Shown here in pieces: positions 9,401 through 17,598 of a DNA stretch of 64,000 bases; position 1 is the first letter of the stretch; each line of letters begins with the position of its first letter. The translations under genes and the position numbers were made by a program. The stretch covers positions 1-64,000 of the forward strand of contig RDOG01000019.1 in NCBI GenBank assembly GCA_011365055.1. The letters run 5' to 3'. Source of the DNA: Promethearchaeota archaeon (GTDB lineage: Archaea > Asgardarchaeota > Lokiarchaeia > Helarchaeales > RDOG01). The notes under the pieces were generated by a model that worked only from the letters and a program-made list of their open reading frames with translations, made no database searches and was not told the origin of the DNA.

Positions 9401-10258
9401 AGAATGGTTGATAAAAAAGCAATAAAGTTGAATGAAGAAGAATTAAGAAATCAAATAAAAATTTACAAAGAGAGATTATTCAAATTAAATAAAGATTATG
9501 AAACAAAGGGCAAACTCTTTTTAAAAATGGATCATTTGAACCATCTTTTGAAAAGTTGGAATGAATGTAAAAGAAAGTTTGAAAATGATTTAAGCGAGAT
9601 CGAATTAATATTGGAAGAAAGGGGTGAGATTGAAAGTTATTTTGATGAATTCTTTATAAATATTGAAAATAAATTTGAAAAAATTAAGAATTTAAAGGAA
9701 TTAAATCAAAGAAAAGAAATTTTAGGGATGTACGATGAAATTGACTTTCTGATTAACACGCTAGATTTTGAAAGGACGAGTCCGTCAAATTCAAAGTTGT
9801 TTCAACCGAAATTACCAAAATTTGGAAGTTATTTATTGGATTTGAAACGTGATATTGATAAAAAATTTGATGATTTAAGAGAACAGATAAAAGCATTCCA
9901 ATTTGCTTCAAATAAAAAATATAGAGAGCTCCTTGAGGGTATTAGTTTAATTGATATAAATCAAAGAATAAATGAATACAAGCTAAATTTCAAAGAGATT
10001 TTGGGAAATATTGATGCAGAAATAAAAATTCAAGAAAAAAAAGAGAATCGAAAATTATCAAGGAAAGATTTAAAAAGTTATAAAAAACAGTTGGACGATT
10101 TTCTAAATGATTTAAAGTCCAAGTTGATGACTTTTATTGAATATATTGAGGATGAAAGAGGATTGAAATATTTCCGTTATGATAGTAAATTTATTCTTCA
10201 AGATTGGAATATAGATGAGATAAAAGAGGGTATTGATATTTATTTTTCTACTTATTAA
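6410..10258 (+). CDS. Giant coiled-coil protein with N-terminal prenyltransferase-like toroid and winged-helix insert
   Basis: The 1282-residue protein starts at TTG, supported by AGGAAGG nine bases upstream. Residues about 75-260 read like the alpha-alpha toroid of protein prenyltransferase beta subunits and terpene cyclases: GEGGFYANN then PDVITTFKCLTILF, and later SGFSRHCYD, a CQC element, and YSFYVISSLILLD. Residues about 320-430 contain two helix-turn-helix/winged-helix-like units (YFSELSKNLGITIDKLKEII then a GLIFGKIEDKYLKVL wing), and another lies near 910-970. Most of 480-1282 is Lys/Glu-rich predicted coiled coil. No transmembrane segment is seen. The architecture suggests a cytosolic scaffold; catalytic prenyl transfer is doubtful because the zinc ligands are not clearly present. 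Third gene of the kinase-fold operon. Confidence 0.75.
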   Translation: MKIKLGFLPSIISKKNIAHINKLLLNEFGDLKIDKILKDSEKTSNIDDLFWLILTLENIGREISNKNNVKKIVFEHRSGEGGFYANNSQFPDVITTFKCLTILFFINSPLNIDERKMLLRFLRNIMNKSGFSRHCYDKKCQCAGKASIEYSFYVISSLILLDAISEIEEEKLKAIISAKFIYSDDKFIYWLLINQLLYSNQKFENNRVIKQLQRKLEFLGKNLLRNPENADELIYSIYYLKINNLLDNFNIGKIYDNYIKTILNNFLINIENKSKENYVSFYKIIIILYLIYEFFLDELELRIFKQFSKGYFIRLESISNQYNVSVELINAILGAIENKYKWFNIKKVKYQELFEKFANNFSDPENLVIKELKNIIIEENNYKIYFSELSKNLGITIDKLKEIISILIEYGLIFGKIEDKYLKVLTIPDYFYILKKKIPLKEILQEKEEIELINLKIIEIIKEIQSYPEKFSNSIEYLLNIDEFELAERKISKSLKNYLILIDNKVNIIKIKKKELIYFSEDYLDYYPKLIETADITKIKLEETEKQLSKEIKNQKKVFDAYSEIANFIDVFNDEQAVLIKEIDELFILFFKSCKEKRLERDKKDILIKFQHVEESLKILMGKLEENKKYFINLTSKIKLFNNFIIIDDKKFDSNHELPLELKSGNPFDWWVKNYWDVKRSDLHKKVNIFQSYFYKRDQFIEYLEDEKLKFKNLYEEVKITSDIEKNLDLLLKMDNNILNIDKYIKDFVADTSKILDNFPDVVLDVIDEWKTFKEEFMKLVHPIKEKVEIQILTGKKIKLKLDIEKDIENKIGEIEKSLIEFDKLDKKNWIKAKIPLLDEFNEKIKQQYKELKEYNQKLNQTYEKYKSDFKNVEQFLDFSINKWKDFFSSIEDVYKEKRSKLVRSVLYSLISNQDIMKGGRIELKYLEAKTGLEIAIIKSILERSIELFGVDVIFTDSDEIIPLFDNNKKIWEFENFLISSTQELQSNIEEMMKSFKRMVDKKAIKLNEEELRNQIKIYKERLFKLNKDYETKGKLFLKMDHLNHLLKSWNECKRKFENDLSEIELILEERGEIESYFDEFFINIENKFEKIKNLKELNQRKEILGMYDEIDFLINTLDFERTSPSNSKLFQPKLPKFGSYLLDLKRDIDKKFDDLREQIKAFQFASNKKYRELLEGISLIDINQRINEYKLNFKEILGNIDAEIKIQEKKENRKLSRKDLKSYKKQLDDFLNDLKSKLMTFIEYIEDERGLKYFRYDSKFILQDWNIDEIKEGIDIYFSTY

Positions 10259-10306
10259 AAATTTTTAAAGGATAAAATTCAAATCAAAAGTTTGGAGATT
10301 TTTTTC

Positions 10307-11563
10307 ATGTCCATATCTATTATCGTTAATGTGTTTGGAATATTTGCTTTTAGTGGCAAAGATGATTTAATCGAGCATTATTTATTTGGGAATGATGTTG
10401 ATAAAATTGCTTCTAAAATCATGGCACTTCAAGATGGAGAAGTAATTGAAGAATTGGATATTTTAATCAATAAATTAAATTTTTATGAAGAAATTTCGGT
10501 TGAACTTGATTTATGTGGAAAAAATATAAAAGAAATTTATCCTCATAAAATCCGAATCGAATCACCTAATGATTTGGGAATGTACTTTAGAAAAAATCCA
10601 GATCAATTCTATAATAAATTAAATAAATCAGAAGAAGAATTCATAAACCTGTCAAGAGAAGTTGCTACTAAAATAACTAGAATGAGAGTCAAGGAAACTG
10701 CAGAAGGTGAAAGTGGAAAAGATAAATTACTAATCCAAGCAATTGAAACTCTTGATAATTTAGACAAAAGTATTAATTTATTCGTCGAAAGAATTCGGGA
10801 ATGGTATGGTTTACATTATCCTGAATTAGGACCCAAACTTCAAAATCATCAAACTTATTTGAAATTTGCCCAATTAAAACGAGATGAAATGAATGAAAGC
10901 AATTTAAAACGTTTATTTTCTTGGGATAAAGATGTCTTGAATGAGCATATGATACAAGCAAGAGGATCAATGGGAAGTGATCTTTCTTTGGAGGATTTCC
11001 GACCGATTAAAAAATATGCTACTATCATTCAAGATTTATTTTTATTTAGAGATCAGCTAACGGTTTATATTGATCAAATTGTTTCTGAAATTACACCAAA
11101 TGCAAGAGTACTGATTTCACCAAACATAATAGCCAGATTAATTTCCCATGCAGGAGGATTGATGGAACTTGCTTCAAAACCTTCGTCAACAATTCAAATT
11201 CTTGGGGCAGAAAAAGCATTATTCAGATCACTTAAATCTGGTGCTAATCCACCAAAACATGGAGTAATATTTCAGGATGATAAAATAAATTCTGCAAAAT
11301 GGTGGTTAAGAGGAAAAATAGCTAGATTGGTTGCAGCAAAACTTACAATGGCCATAAGAATAGATGCTTTTGGAGGCAAATATTTAGGAGATACTTTGAA
11401 GGAAGATTTAGAGATTCAAATAAGTAAGATAGAAGAAAAATATAAAGATCCACCCAAAAAGAAAAAAGCTCCTCAAAAACCGCTTGATAAAAAAAGAAAA
11501 AGAAGAAGAAAAGATAAAGGAAAAATGAGTAAAAATGACAAAGGTAAAACTAGAAAACCATGA
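10307..11563 (+). CDS. nop5: Nop5/Nop56-Nop58 family C/D box RNP core protein
   Basis: The protein has the hallmarks of archaeal Nop5: the coiled-coil region with SINLFVERIREWYGLHYPEL, then the Nop domain with ARLISHAGGLMELASKPSST, IQILGAEKALFRSLKSG and PPKHGVIFQ. A Lys/Arg-rich tail ends the protein. Nop5 bridges L7Ae-bound C/D box guide RNA and fibrillarin in the 2'-O-methylation complex. A TTG at 10292 is in frame, but GGAG at 10294-10297 sits nine bases before the ATG at 10307, which is the preferred start. Its 3' end overlaps the fibrillarin gene by 29 bp, the classic archaeal pairing. Confidence 0.95.
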   Translation: MSISIIVNVFGIFAFSGKDDLIEHYLFGNDVDKIASKIMALQDGEVIEELDILINKLNFYEEISVELDLCGKNIKEIYPHKIRIESPNDLGMYFRKNPDQFYNKLNKSEEEFINLSREVATKITRMRVKETAEGESGKDKLLIQAIETLDNLDKSINLFVERIREWYGLHYPELGPKLQNHQTYLKFAQLKRDEMNESNLKRLFSWDKDVLNEHMIQARGSMGSDLSLEDFRPIKKYATIIQDLFLFRDQLTVYIDQIVSEITPNARVLISPNIIARLISHAGGLMELASKPSSTIQILGAEKALFRSLKSGANPPKHGVIFQDDKINSAKWWLRGKIARLVAAKLTMAIRIDAFGGKYLGDTLKEDLEIQISKIEEKYKDPPKKKKAPQKPLDKKRKRRRKDKGKMSKNDKGKTRKP

Positions 11564-12257
11564 AAGGTTTGAAAATGTTTTTTGGATTACCTTAGAAGAT
11601 GGATTACCTAGATTAGCTACAAAAAACTTAGTAGCAGGGGAAAAAATTTATGGTGAAAAATTAGTTTCTATAAATGGAAATGAATATAGACTTTGGAATG
11701 CTAATCGAAGCAAATTGGCTGCAGCAATATTAAAAAAAATTAATATTAATCCAATTAAACCCGGAACTAAAGTGTTATATTTAGGAGCTGCTTCTGGGAC
11801 TACACCATCTCATGTTTCAGATATTGTAATGGATTCTGGATTACTTTATTGTGTTGAATTCTCTGCAAGAGTTTGTCGCGATTTGGTTAAGGTCTGTGAA
11901 AAGAGGAAAAACATGATCCCTATATTAGCGGATGCACGAACACCAGAAAAGTACTCTTCTTTTGTTAGAGGAGTAAGTGTGATTTATTCAGATGTCGCAC
12001 AACAAGAACAAGCAATGATAATTTTTGAAAATGCTAAATGGTTTTTAGAAGAGAATGGATATGTTTTATTCTGCATAAAATCGAGGAGTATTGACGTAAC
12101 AAAGAAGCCAGAAGAGATTTATAAGAAGGAAATTGAAACTTTAAAGGAATTAGGATTTGAAATTCTCCAACAAGTTCATTTAGATCCCTTAAGCTCAGAT
12201 CATGCATTTGTCATTGCCCGGTATGTCAATCCATTCAAATGGCGAGAAAATCCTTAG
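11535..12257 (+). CDS. flpA: Fibrillarin-like rRNA/tRNA 2'-O-methyltransferase
   Basis: The 240-residue protein matches archaeal fibrillarin throughout: YRLWNANRSKLAAAI, the SAM-binding VLYLGAASGTTPSHVSD (about residue 82), YCVEFSARVCRDL, YSDVAQQEQA and FCIKSRSID. It is the catalytic subunit of the C/D box RNP and uses S-adenosylmethionine to methylate the ribose 2'-OH at guide-specified sites in rRNA and tRNA. It overlaps nop5 upstream, and its stop comes just before the next methyltransferase's start, so the three genes appear co-transcribed. Confidence 0.95.
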   Translation: MTKVKLENHERFENVFWITLEDGLPRLATKNLVAGEKIYGEKLVSINGNEYRLWNANRSKLAAAILKKININPIKPGTKVLYLGAASGTTPSHVSDIVMDSGLLYCVEFSARVCRDLVKVCEKRKNMIPILADARTPEKYSSFVRGVSVIYSDVAQQEQAMIIFENAKWFLEENGYVLFCIKSRSIDVTKKPEEIYKKEIETLKELGFEILQQVHLDPLSSDHAFVIARYVNPFKWRENP

Positions 12258-12268
12258 GAAGACCTTTG

Positions 12269-13132
12269 ATGGAGAATAAAAAGGATAAAATAGAAATTTT
12301 TGATGAACGAGGTAATTCAAGAGGGTATTATCACCCAGAAAATCAATTAAATGATTTAACTGGAAAGGAGTGGGTATTTGCAACAAAATCGGTAATTCCG
12401 AAATCATATCCTCCATCATTTCAACAACAACTTAGGAATCAGCATGGAGGACAAAAACCTCCTGAATTATGTGCAGAATTAATAGAAACATTCACAAAAA
12501 AAGGAGAAAAAGTATTAGATCCTTTTGCTGGAGTGGGAGGAACATTATTAGGATGTTCAATTACAAATAGAATTGGAATAGGAATTGAAAAAAATCAAAA
12601 ATGGATAGATTTATACAAGGAAGTATGTAGATTAGAAAAAATTAATGAACAAAAAATTGTTTTAGGAGATTCAAAAGAACAATTACATAAATTAAAAGAG
12701 AAATTTGATTTCATTCTAACGGATATTCCTTTTTGGATCATGGATAAAGCACCAAAATCAAAAGGTGTTTATAAAAAACATGGTGAAGAAGCAAAAGGAA
12801 TTTATTCTGATAAATCAAAATTAAGTGCTTTTGATGAGGATAATCCCAAAACAAAGGAAGAATGGAAGTTACTATTAAAAAATGTTTTTACGATATGCAT
12901 AGATCTTCTAAAAGAAAATAAATATTGTGCAATTTTTATTGGTAATATGTATTTTAATGGTAGATATCACCTATTAAACGCGGATTTGACCGAAATAATG
13001 GAACAAATAGGATTTGTATTGAAAGCAGAAAAGATATGGTACGATGTAGCAAAGAAATTACATCTGTATGGAATTAATTACGCTTTTATTCCCAGTATAG
13101 TACATCAATATATAATGATTTATAGAAAATAA
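12269..13132 (+). CDS. SAM-dependent nucleic-acid methyltransferase (DNA methylase N-4/N-6 family)
   Basis: The protein has the amino-methyltransferase signatures in the order motif X, I, IV: HGGQKPPELC (compare HPTQKP in beta-class DNA methylases), LDPFAGVGGTLLGC (SAM-binding motif I, near residue 84) and LTDIPFW (catalytic motif IV, near 150, a DPPY/F variant with Ile). It could modify DNA or structured RNA. Its place directly after nop5 and fibrillarin makes an RNA target attractive, which is inference. An in-frame ATG at 12239 overlaps fibrillarin, but GGAAG at 12257-12261 lies seven bases before the ATG at 12269, so the shorter form (287 residues) is preferred. Confidence 0.75.
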   Translation: MENKKDKIEIFDERGNSRGYYHPENQLNDLTGKEWVFATKSVIPKSYPPSFQQQLRNQHGGQKPPELCAELIETFTKKGEKVLDPFAGVGGTLLGCSITNRIGIGIEKNQKWIDLYKEVCRLEKINEQKIVLGDSKEQLHKLKEKFDFILTDIPFWIMDKAPKSKGVYKKHGEEAKGIYSDKSKLSAFDEDNPKTKEEWKLLLKNVFTICIDLLKENKYCAIFIGNMYFNGRYHLLNADLTEIMEQIGFVLKAEKIWYDVAKKLHLYGINYAFIPSIVHQYIMIYRK

Positions 13133-13522
13133 AGATAATTTTTTCAAATCAATCATTATAAGATATTAATAAAAATGCTTTATTAGATAAATTCTAACTT
13201 TTTTTAAAATTTATAAGTAATTGTTAGTAATCAACTATAAATCCAAGATTTCGATAACAGAATTTTTTAAAAAAAAACTTAATATTATTTAATTTTTTAA
13301 CATGTTAAGTCATAATTTATATTATATGAAGAGATAATTTGAATAAATCATTCTTAAAATAAAAGATACACATTTTAATTTGAAATATATATAGATTTTA
13401 TATTAAATTAATTAGCTCTAAATAGTAAATTTAGATTAAAAATTAGTTTCTATTATTTAAATTAAACTAAATTTGAACGAATAGGAAAAAAAAGAAAGAG
13501 GAAACGTTATAAGAGGATAGGA
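13133..13522. other. 390-bp AT-rich intergenic region with a perfect 12-bp palindrome
   Basis: No open frame of substance is visible. TTAACATGTTAA at 13297-13308 is a perfect palindrome and could be an operator for the longin-TPR-hypF unit. Several TATA-like stretches follow near 13385-13480, and AGAGGAT directly before the ATG at 13523 is the ribosome binding site. Confidence 0.4.
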
Positions 13523-14143
13523 ATGTTTAATTTAAGAAGTCAAGATGAGATTGCGATAGAAAATAGTAATCTTGCAAAAATAACTGAAAGGTTTTTAGAC
13601 ATAATAGCTATCAGACAAATATTAATTATTCATAGAAAATCTGGAACAACCATTTTTTCTAAGAGTTTTATTGAAAAAGAGACAGATCCAGATCTGATTA
13701 GCGGTTTTTTAACTGCAATTTCTGCTTTTGAACAAGAATTAGCTGGTGTTACTGGTGGATTAGAAGAATTGAAATATAAAAATATCAGAATCTTGATTTC
13801 TATTGGGCAATTAATTAGTACATGTTTAATAATTGATGGAGATAGAATTCCAAGTGAATCTTTATATGAAACATTCAAAGAATTTAAACTAGCATTCGAA
13901 GAAAGATTTAAAATTGAACTACAACAATTCGAAGGATTTGTTGCACCTTTCAGAAATATTGATGATTTATTGGAAAAATATTTAGAAGTCTCTTTATTAG
14001 ACCCTCATATCTTGTTAGGCAAGGAATATTACTTATACCTTCCGGATATTATTAGAATAACTGAAAAAGATTTGAAAGAAATTAAAATCCTACCCTATGA
14101 CGAATTAATTAATACTTTAAATGAAATTATCAAAATTGTCTAA
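13523..14143 (+). CDS. Longin-like (profilin-fold) domain protein
   Basis: The 206-residue soluble protein starts with a strand-rich unit (IRQILIIHRKSGTTIFSKSF), a helix, a second hairpin (IRILISIGQLISTCLIIDG) and a long amphipathic helix (SLYETFKEFKLAFEERFKIEL). This is the order of longin/SNARE-like domains that are abundant in Asgard archaea and bind small GTPases or regulators in eukaryotes. The C-terminal 70 residues have no recognised motif. A clear AGAGG ribosome binding site precedes the ATG. It is followed nine bases later by a TPR-like gene and then hypF. The fold is inferred from the pattern by eye; a roadblock domain is the main alternative. Confidence 0.6.
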   Translation: MFNLRSQDEIAIENSNLAKITERFLDIIAIRQILIIHRKSGTTIFSKSFIEKETDPDLISGFLTAISAFEQELAGVTGGLEELKYKNIRILISIGQLISTCLIIDGDRIPSESLYETFKEFKLAFEERFKIELQQFEGFVAPFRNIDDLLEKYLEVSLLDPHILLGKEYYLYLPDIIRITEKDLKEIKILPYDELINTLNEIIKIV

Positions 14144-14152
14144 GGTTAAATA

Positions 14153-15262
14153 ATGAATGCAAGAGATATCTTAAAAAATTCAGAGTATAAAATAGAAAAT
14201 GCTCTGGAAGCTAAGGAAAATAAAAGATTAAACGAAGCCGTAGTGCTATTTGACGAAATTTTAGAAGAATTAAGAAGTATTAAGGATTCAGATGAAGCAT
14301 TATCTTCTAAATATGACGAAATAAAAAGTTATTCAATCCAAACAAAAAAAGAATTAAAAAATGATCTGCTAGAAAAAATAGAATTTTTAAAAAGTGAAAA
14401 TAAAATTCCGCTAATTGTAGAACATTATGAGATAATATTAAATTTATCAGAAGAAATAGGTGAAGCTCAAACACAGATTGATGAATATAGACAAAATTAT
14501 AAAATTTATAGAAAGCAACTAAATGCAAAAATTTTACAAAACATTCAAGACTTAATCAATGAAGCAAACGATTTGAAAAACCTTGGAAACTTCTCAGAAG
14601 CTAAGAATTTATTTGAAAATGCTTTAAATATGGCTTGTGAAATAAATAATGAGGATTTAATTTGGGCATTAACAGAACAAGTTAGACTCATAAATGATAT
14701 ATATTTAAAAGAAAAAAGAAAGAAAAACATTGAATTAGCGGGAGAAGCTATCGAATCGGAAAATTATTCATTAGCAATAAGCCTCTATAAGATTGCTGCA
14801 AAGTATAGTGTCGAATTAGGAGAGTTGGAGCCAGAGAGGGAGTTTCTTGCGGAAGTTAGAAGGTTAGAAAGAGAGAAAGAGAAATATGAAAAACAAAGGA
14901 AAAAGATTGAAGAAAAGATTATTACTCTTATTGAAAGAGCAGATAATTATCGAGTAAAAAATTCATTCTTTGAAGCAATCAAGCTATATTATGAGGCATT
15001 AAGTTTAAATCCTTCAGAACCTCAAGAAATCCAAAATAAAATTATGGATACTTATTTAGAATATACTAAAAATTTATTTTATAATGATAAACTTCCAGAA
15101 ACTTTTCGAGAAGTAATATCAATCGCTACTGAATTAAGTCTTACACAAGGAAAGATCTCTATTCATGATCTTTATGAGAGAGCTGCTAAAAGAATACTAA
15201 AGCCAAAAGAACAGATCGCTTCAGTAATTTACTTTTTGCATAGGATTAGAATTTTATTTTAA
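14153..15262 (+). CDS. TPR-like/coiled-coil helical repeat protein
   Basis: The 369-residue protein is all helical with TPR-like units such as NLGNFSEAKNLFENALNMA, ESENYSLAISLYKIAAKYS and KNSFFEAIKLYYEALSLNP, separated by Lys/Glu-rich coiled coil (about residues 225-265). There is no signal peptide or membrane segment. TPR proteins bind partner proteins; the target here is unknown. It lies nine bases after the longin-like gene and three bases before hypF, so the three genes form one transcription unit. A role in hydrogenase assembly or in longin-dependent scaffolding would be inference only. Confidence 0.65.
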   Translation: MNARDILKNSEYKIENALEAKENKRLNEAVVLFDEILEELRSIKDSDEALSSKYDEIKSYSIQTKKELKNDLLEKIEFLKSENKIPLIVEHYEIILNLSEEIGEAQTQIDEYRQNYKIYRKQLNAKILQNIQDLINEANDLKNLGNFSEAKNLFENALNMACEINNEDLIWALTEQVRLINDIYLKEKRKKNIELAGEAIESENYSLAISLYKIAAKYSVELGELEPEREFLAEVRRLEREKEKYEKQRKKIEEKIITLIERADNYRVKNSFFEAIKLYYEALSLNPSEPQEIQNKIMDTYLEYTKNLFYNDKLPETFREVISIATELSLTQGKISIHDLYERAAKRILKPKEQIASVIYFLHRIRILF

Positions 15263-15265
15263 ATT

Positions 15266-17593
15266 GTGATATTTTTGAGATGCAATATCCAAGTTTTTGG
15301 AATTGTACAAGGTGTTGGTTTTAGACCATTTATTTATAGATTAGCTCATCAATTTAATTTAAAAGGAAATGTATTTAATTCTGGAAATGAAGGAGTAAAA
15401 ATCACTATTGAGGGAGAAAAAAAGGATATAATTCAATTTATTGAACGAATTAAAAATGAGAAACCTGAAATTTCTAGAATTGATGATTTAAAGATTAATT
15501 GGGAGGATAATAAAGAAAATTTCACAGATTTTAATATTTTAAAAAGTAAAAAAACTAGTGGAGATTGGATTGTACTTCCTCCAGATATATCTACATGTAA
15601 AGATTGTTTGAATGATTTTAAGAATCAGTTGAATGAAAGATTTCATGGATATCCGTTTATCGCGTGTTCGGTTTGTGGACCAAGGTTCACGACTGTATCG
15701 AGCATGCCATATGATAGACCTAATACTACAATGATAGAATTTCCTTTCTGTAAGGAGTGCCAGAAAGAGTATGAAAATCCATTAGATCGTCGATTTCATG
15801 CTCAGACATTTGCATGTAACACTTGTGGTCCACAATTTTCTCTTTTTGATAAAACAGGAAATAAAATCGATACACCAAAACCATTTAAAATGGTTAATAA
15901 ATTAATTTCAGAAAATAATATTATTGCCTTGATGGGAATTGGAGGAGTTCATTTAATAACTAAAACGAATGATGAATGCGTTTTAGAATTACGGAAAAGA
16001 AAGCAAAAAAGAAAATACAAACCATTTGCAATTATGTCTCCATCCATTGAGAAAATAAGGAAATTCGCAATTATATCTTCTGAAGAAGAATCTCTCTTAT
16101 CATCTTATAGAAGACCCATTGTATTATTGGAAAAATCAGAAAATTATCAATTATCTCAACATTTATCTCCAGGATTATCAAATATAGGCGTTTTTCTCCC
16201 CTATTCAGGAATTCATTATTTATTATTTTCAGATGATTCTCTTGATGCTTTAATAATGACAAGTGGAAACATATCAAATTTGCCAATGGCAATAACTAAA
16301 CAAGATGTCTTATCCCAGTTAAAAAATCTTGCAGATTATTTCTTGTTGCATAATAGAAAAATCTATCAAAGATGCGATGATTCGGTCATTTTTTTAAATA
16401 ATGGAAAAGAAACAATCATCAGAAGATCTCGAGGATACGTGCCAGAACATTTTAATACACCTTTTCCTGTTAATGATTTAAAGGTAATTGCTTTTGGTCC
16501 AGAATTACATTCTACAGGTTCGATTCTTAAGAAAAGTCGAATTTATCCAACTCAACATATTGGAGATGTTGAGAATATTGAAACTTTAAATTATTTGAAT
16601 GATTCAATAAACCATTTCATGCAACTCGTTTCAATGGATAAACCCGATATCATTGCTTGTGATGCAAATCCCATATTCCATTCTTCAAAACTTGCACGCG
16701 AAAAAATGGAAGAATATAATTGCATTTTATTGGAAATCCAACATCATCATGCACACATAACCAAATTAATGTTAGAACATTCCATAAAAGATAATGAAGA
16801 TATCATCGGAATTGTTTTGGATGGCGTTGGTTATGGATTAGATAAAAAAGCTTGGGGAGGAGAGATTTTAGAGGTAAATTATTCGGATATTAAACGCTTA
16901 GGACATTTGGAATATCAATACATGCCTGCGGGAGATCGATGTGCTTATTATCCAGTAAGAATGTTAACTTCGATGTTATCAAAAAGCATTTCTCTTAGTG
17001 AAATAGAGGAAATCATTAGAAATGAATATATTGATGGCTTAACTCATGGCGACATGGAATTAAAAAGCCTTTTAAACCAACTTAAGACCAATAATCACCC
17101 TCAAAGCAGTAGCATGGGACGAGTTCTTGATTCTCTATCTTCTTTACTTAAGGTATGTTACGAAAGAACCTATGAAGGTGAACCAGCAATTAGATTAGAA
17201 CACTTTGCTAGAAATGGAAAGAATAATTTAAAGTTTGAAGTAAATCGAAAATCTTCTGGCAAAATAGTAGAATTAAATACTTCTGATCTTATCTTAAAAG
17301 CTTTTAAATATTTGAAGGACGGGATGAAAAAACAAGATATTGCCATGTCATTTATCTATTATTTAACAAAAGGAATAGCTAATTTGGCAATTGAACTAGC
17401 TCTAGATAAGGGAATTAAGAAGATAGGATTTAGTGGAGGCGTTGCGCACAATATATTGATTACAAAAGTAATAAAAAATGAAATCGAACGATCGGGATTA
17501 CAATTCTTGCAACATACGAAAACTCCACCTGGTGATGCAGGAATAAGCATTGGACAAGCGATTTCTGCAGTGGCAAAATATTCTATTTTTTAA
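15266..17593 (+). CDS. hypF: HypF carbamoyltransferase (NiFe hydrogenase maturation)
   Basis: The 775-residue protein shows all HypF domains in order: acylphosphatase (GIVQGVGFRPFIYRLA, residues 1-95), two zinc-finger units (CKDCLNDF, CSVCGPRF, CKECQKEY, CNTCGPQ, 105-190), a YrdC-like domain (about 205-375) and a Kae1-like C-terminal domain (HHHAHITKLML, LDGVGYGLD, FSGGVAHN). HypF makes carbamoyl-adenylate from carbamoyl phosphate and transfers the carbamoyl group to the C-terminal Cys of HypE, the first step in forming the CN ligands of [NiFe] hydrogenase. GTG start. It converges on hypE five bases away. Confidence 0.95.
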   Translation: MIFLRCNIQVFGIVQGVGFRPFIYRLAHQFNLKGNVFNSGNEGVKITIEGEKKDIIQFIERIKNEKPEISRIDDLKINWEDNKENFTDFNILKSKKTSGDWIVLPPDISTCKDCLNDFKNQLNERFHGYPFIACSVCGPRFTTVSSMPYDRPNTTMIEFPFCKECQKEYENPLDRRFHAQTFACNTCGPQFSLFDKTGNKIDTPKPFKMVNKLISENNIIALMGIGGVHLITKTNDECVLELRKRKQKRKYKPFAIMSPSIEKIRKFAIISSEEESLLSSYRRPIVLLEKSENYQLSQHLSPGLSNIGVFLPYSGIHYLLFSDDSLDALIMTSGNISNLPMAITKQDVLSQLKNLADYFLLHNRKIYQRCDDSVIFLNNGKETIIRRSRGYVPEHFNTPFPVNDLKVIAFGPELHSTGSILKKSRIYPTQHIGDVENIETLNYLNDSINHFMQLVSMDKPDIIACDANPIFHSSKLAREKMEEYNCILLEIQHHHAHITKLMLEHSIKDNEDIIGIVLDGVGYGLDKKAWGGEILEVNYSDIKRLGHLEYQYMPAGDRCAYYPVRMLTSMLSKSISLSEIEEIIRNEYIDGLTHGDMELKSLLNQLKTNNHPQSSSMGRVLDSLSSLLKVCYERTYEGEPAIRLEHFARNGKNNLKFEVNRKSSGKIVELNTSDLILKAFKYLKDGMKKQDIAMSFIYYLTKGIANLAIELALDKGIKKIGFSGGVAHNILITKVIKNEIERSGLQFLQHTKTPPGDAGISIGQAISAVAKYSIF

Positions 17594-17598
17594 AAATC

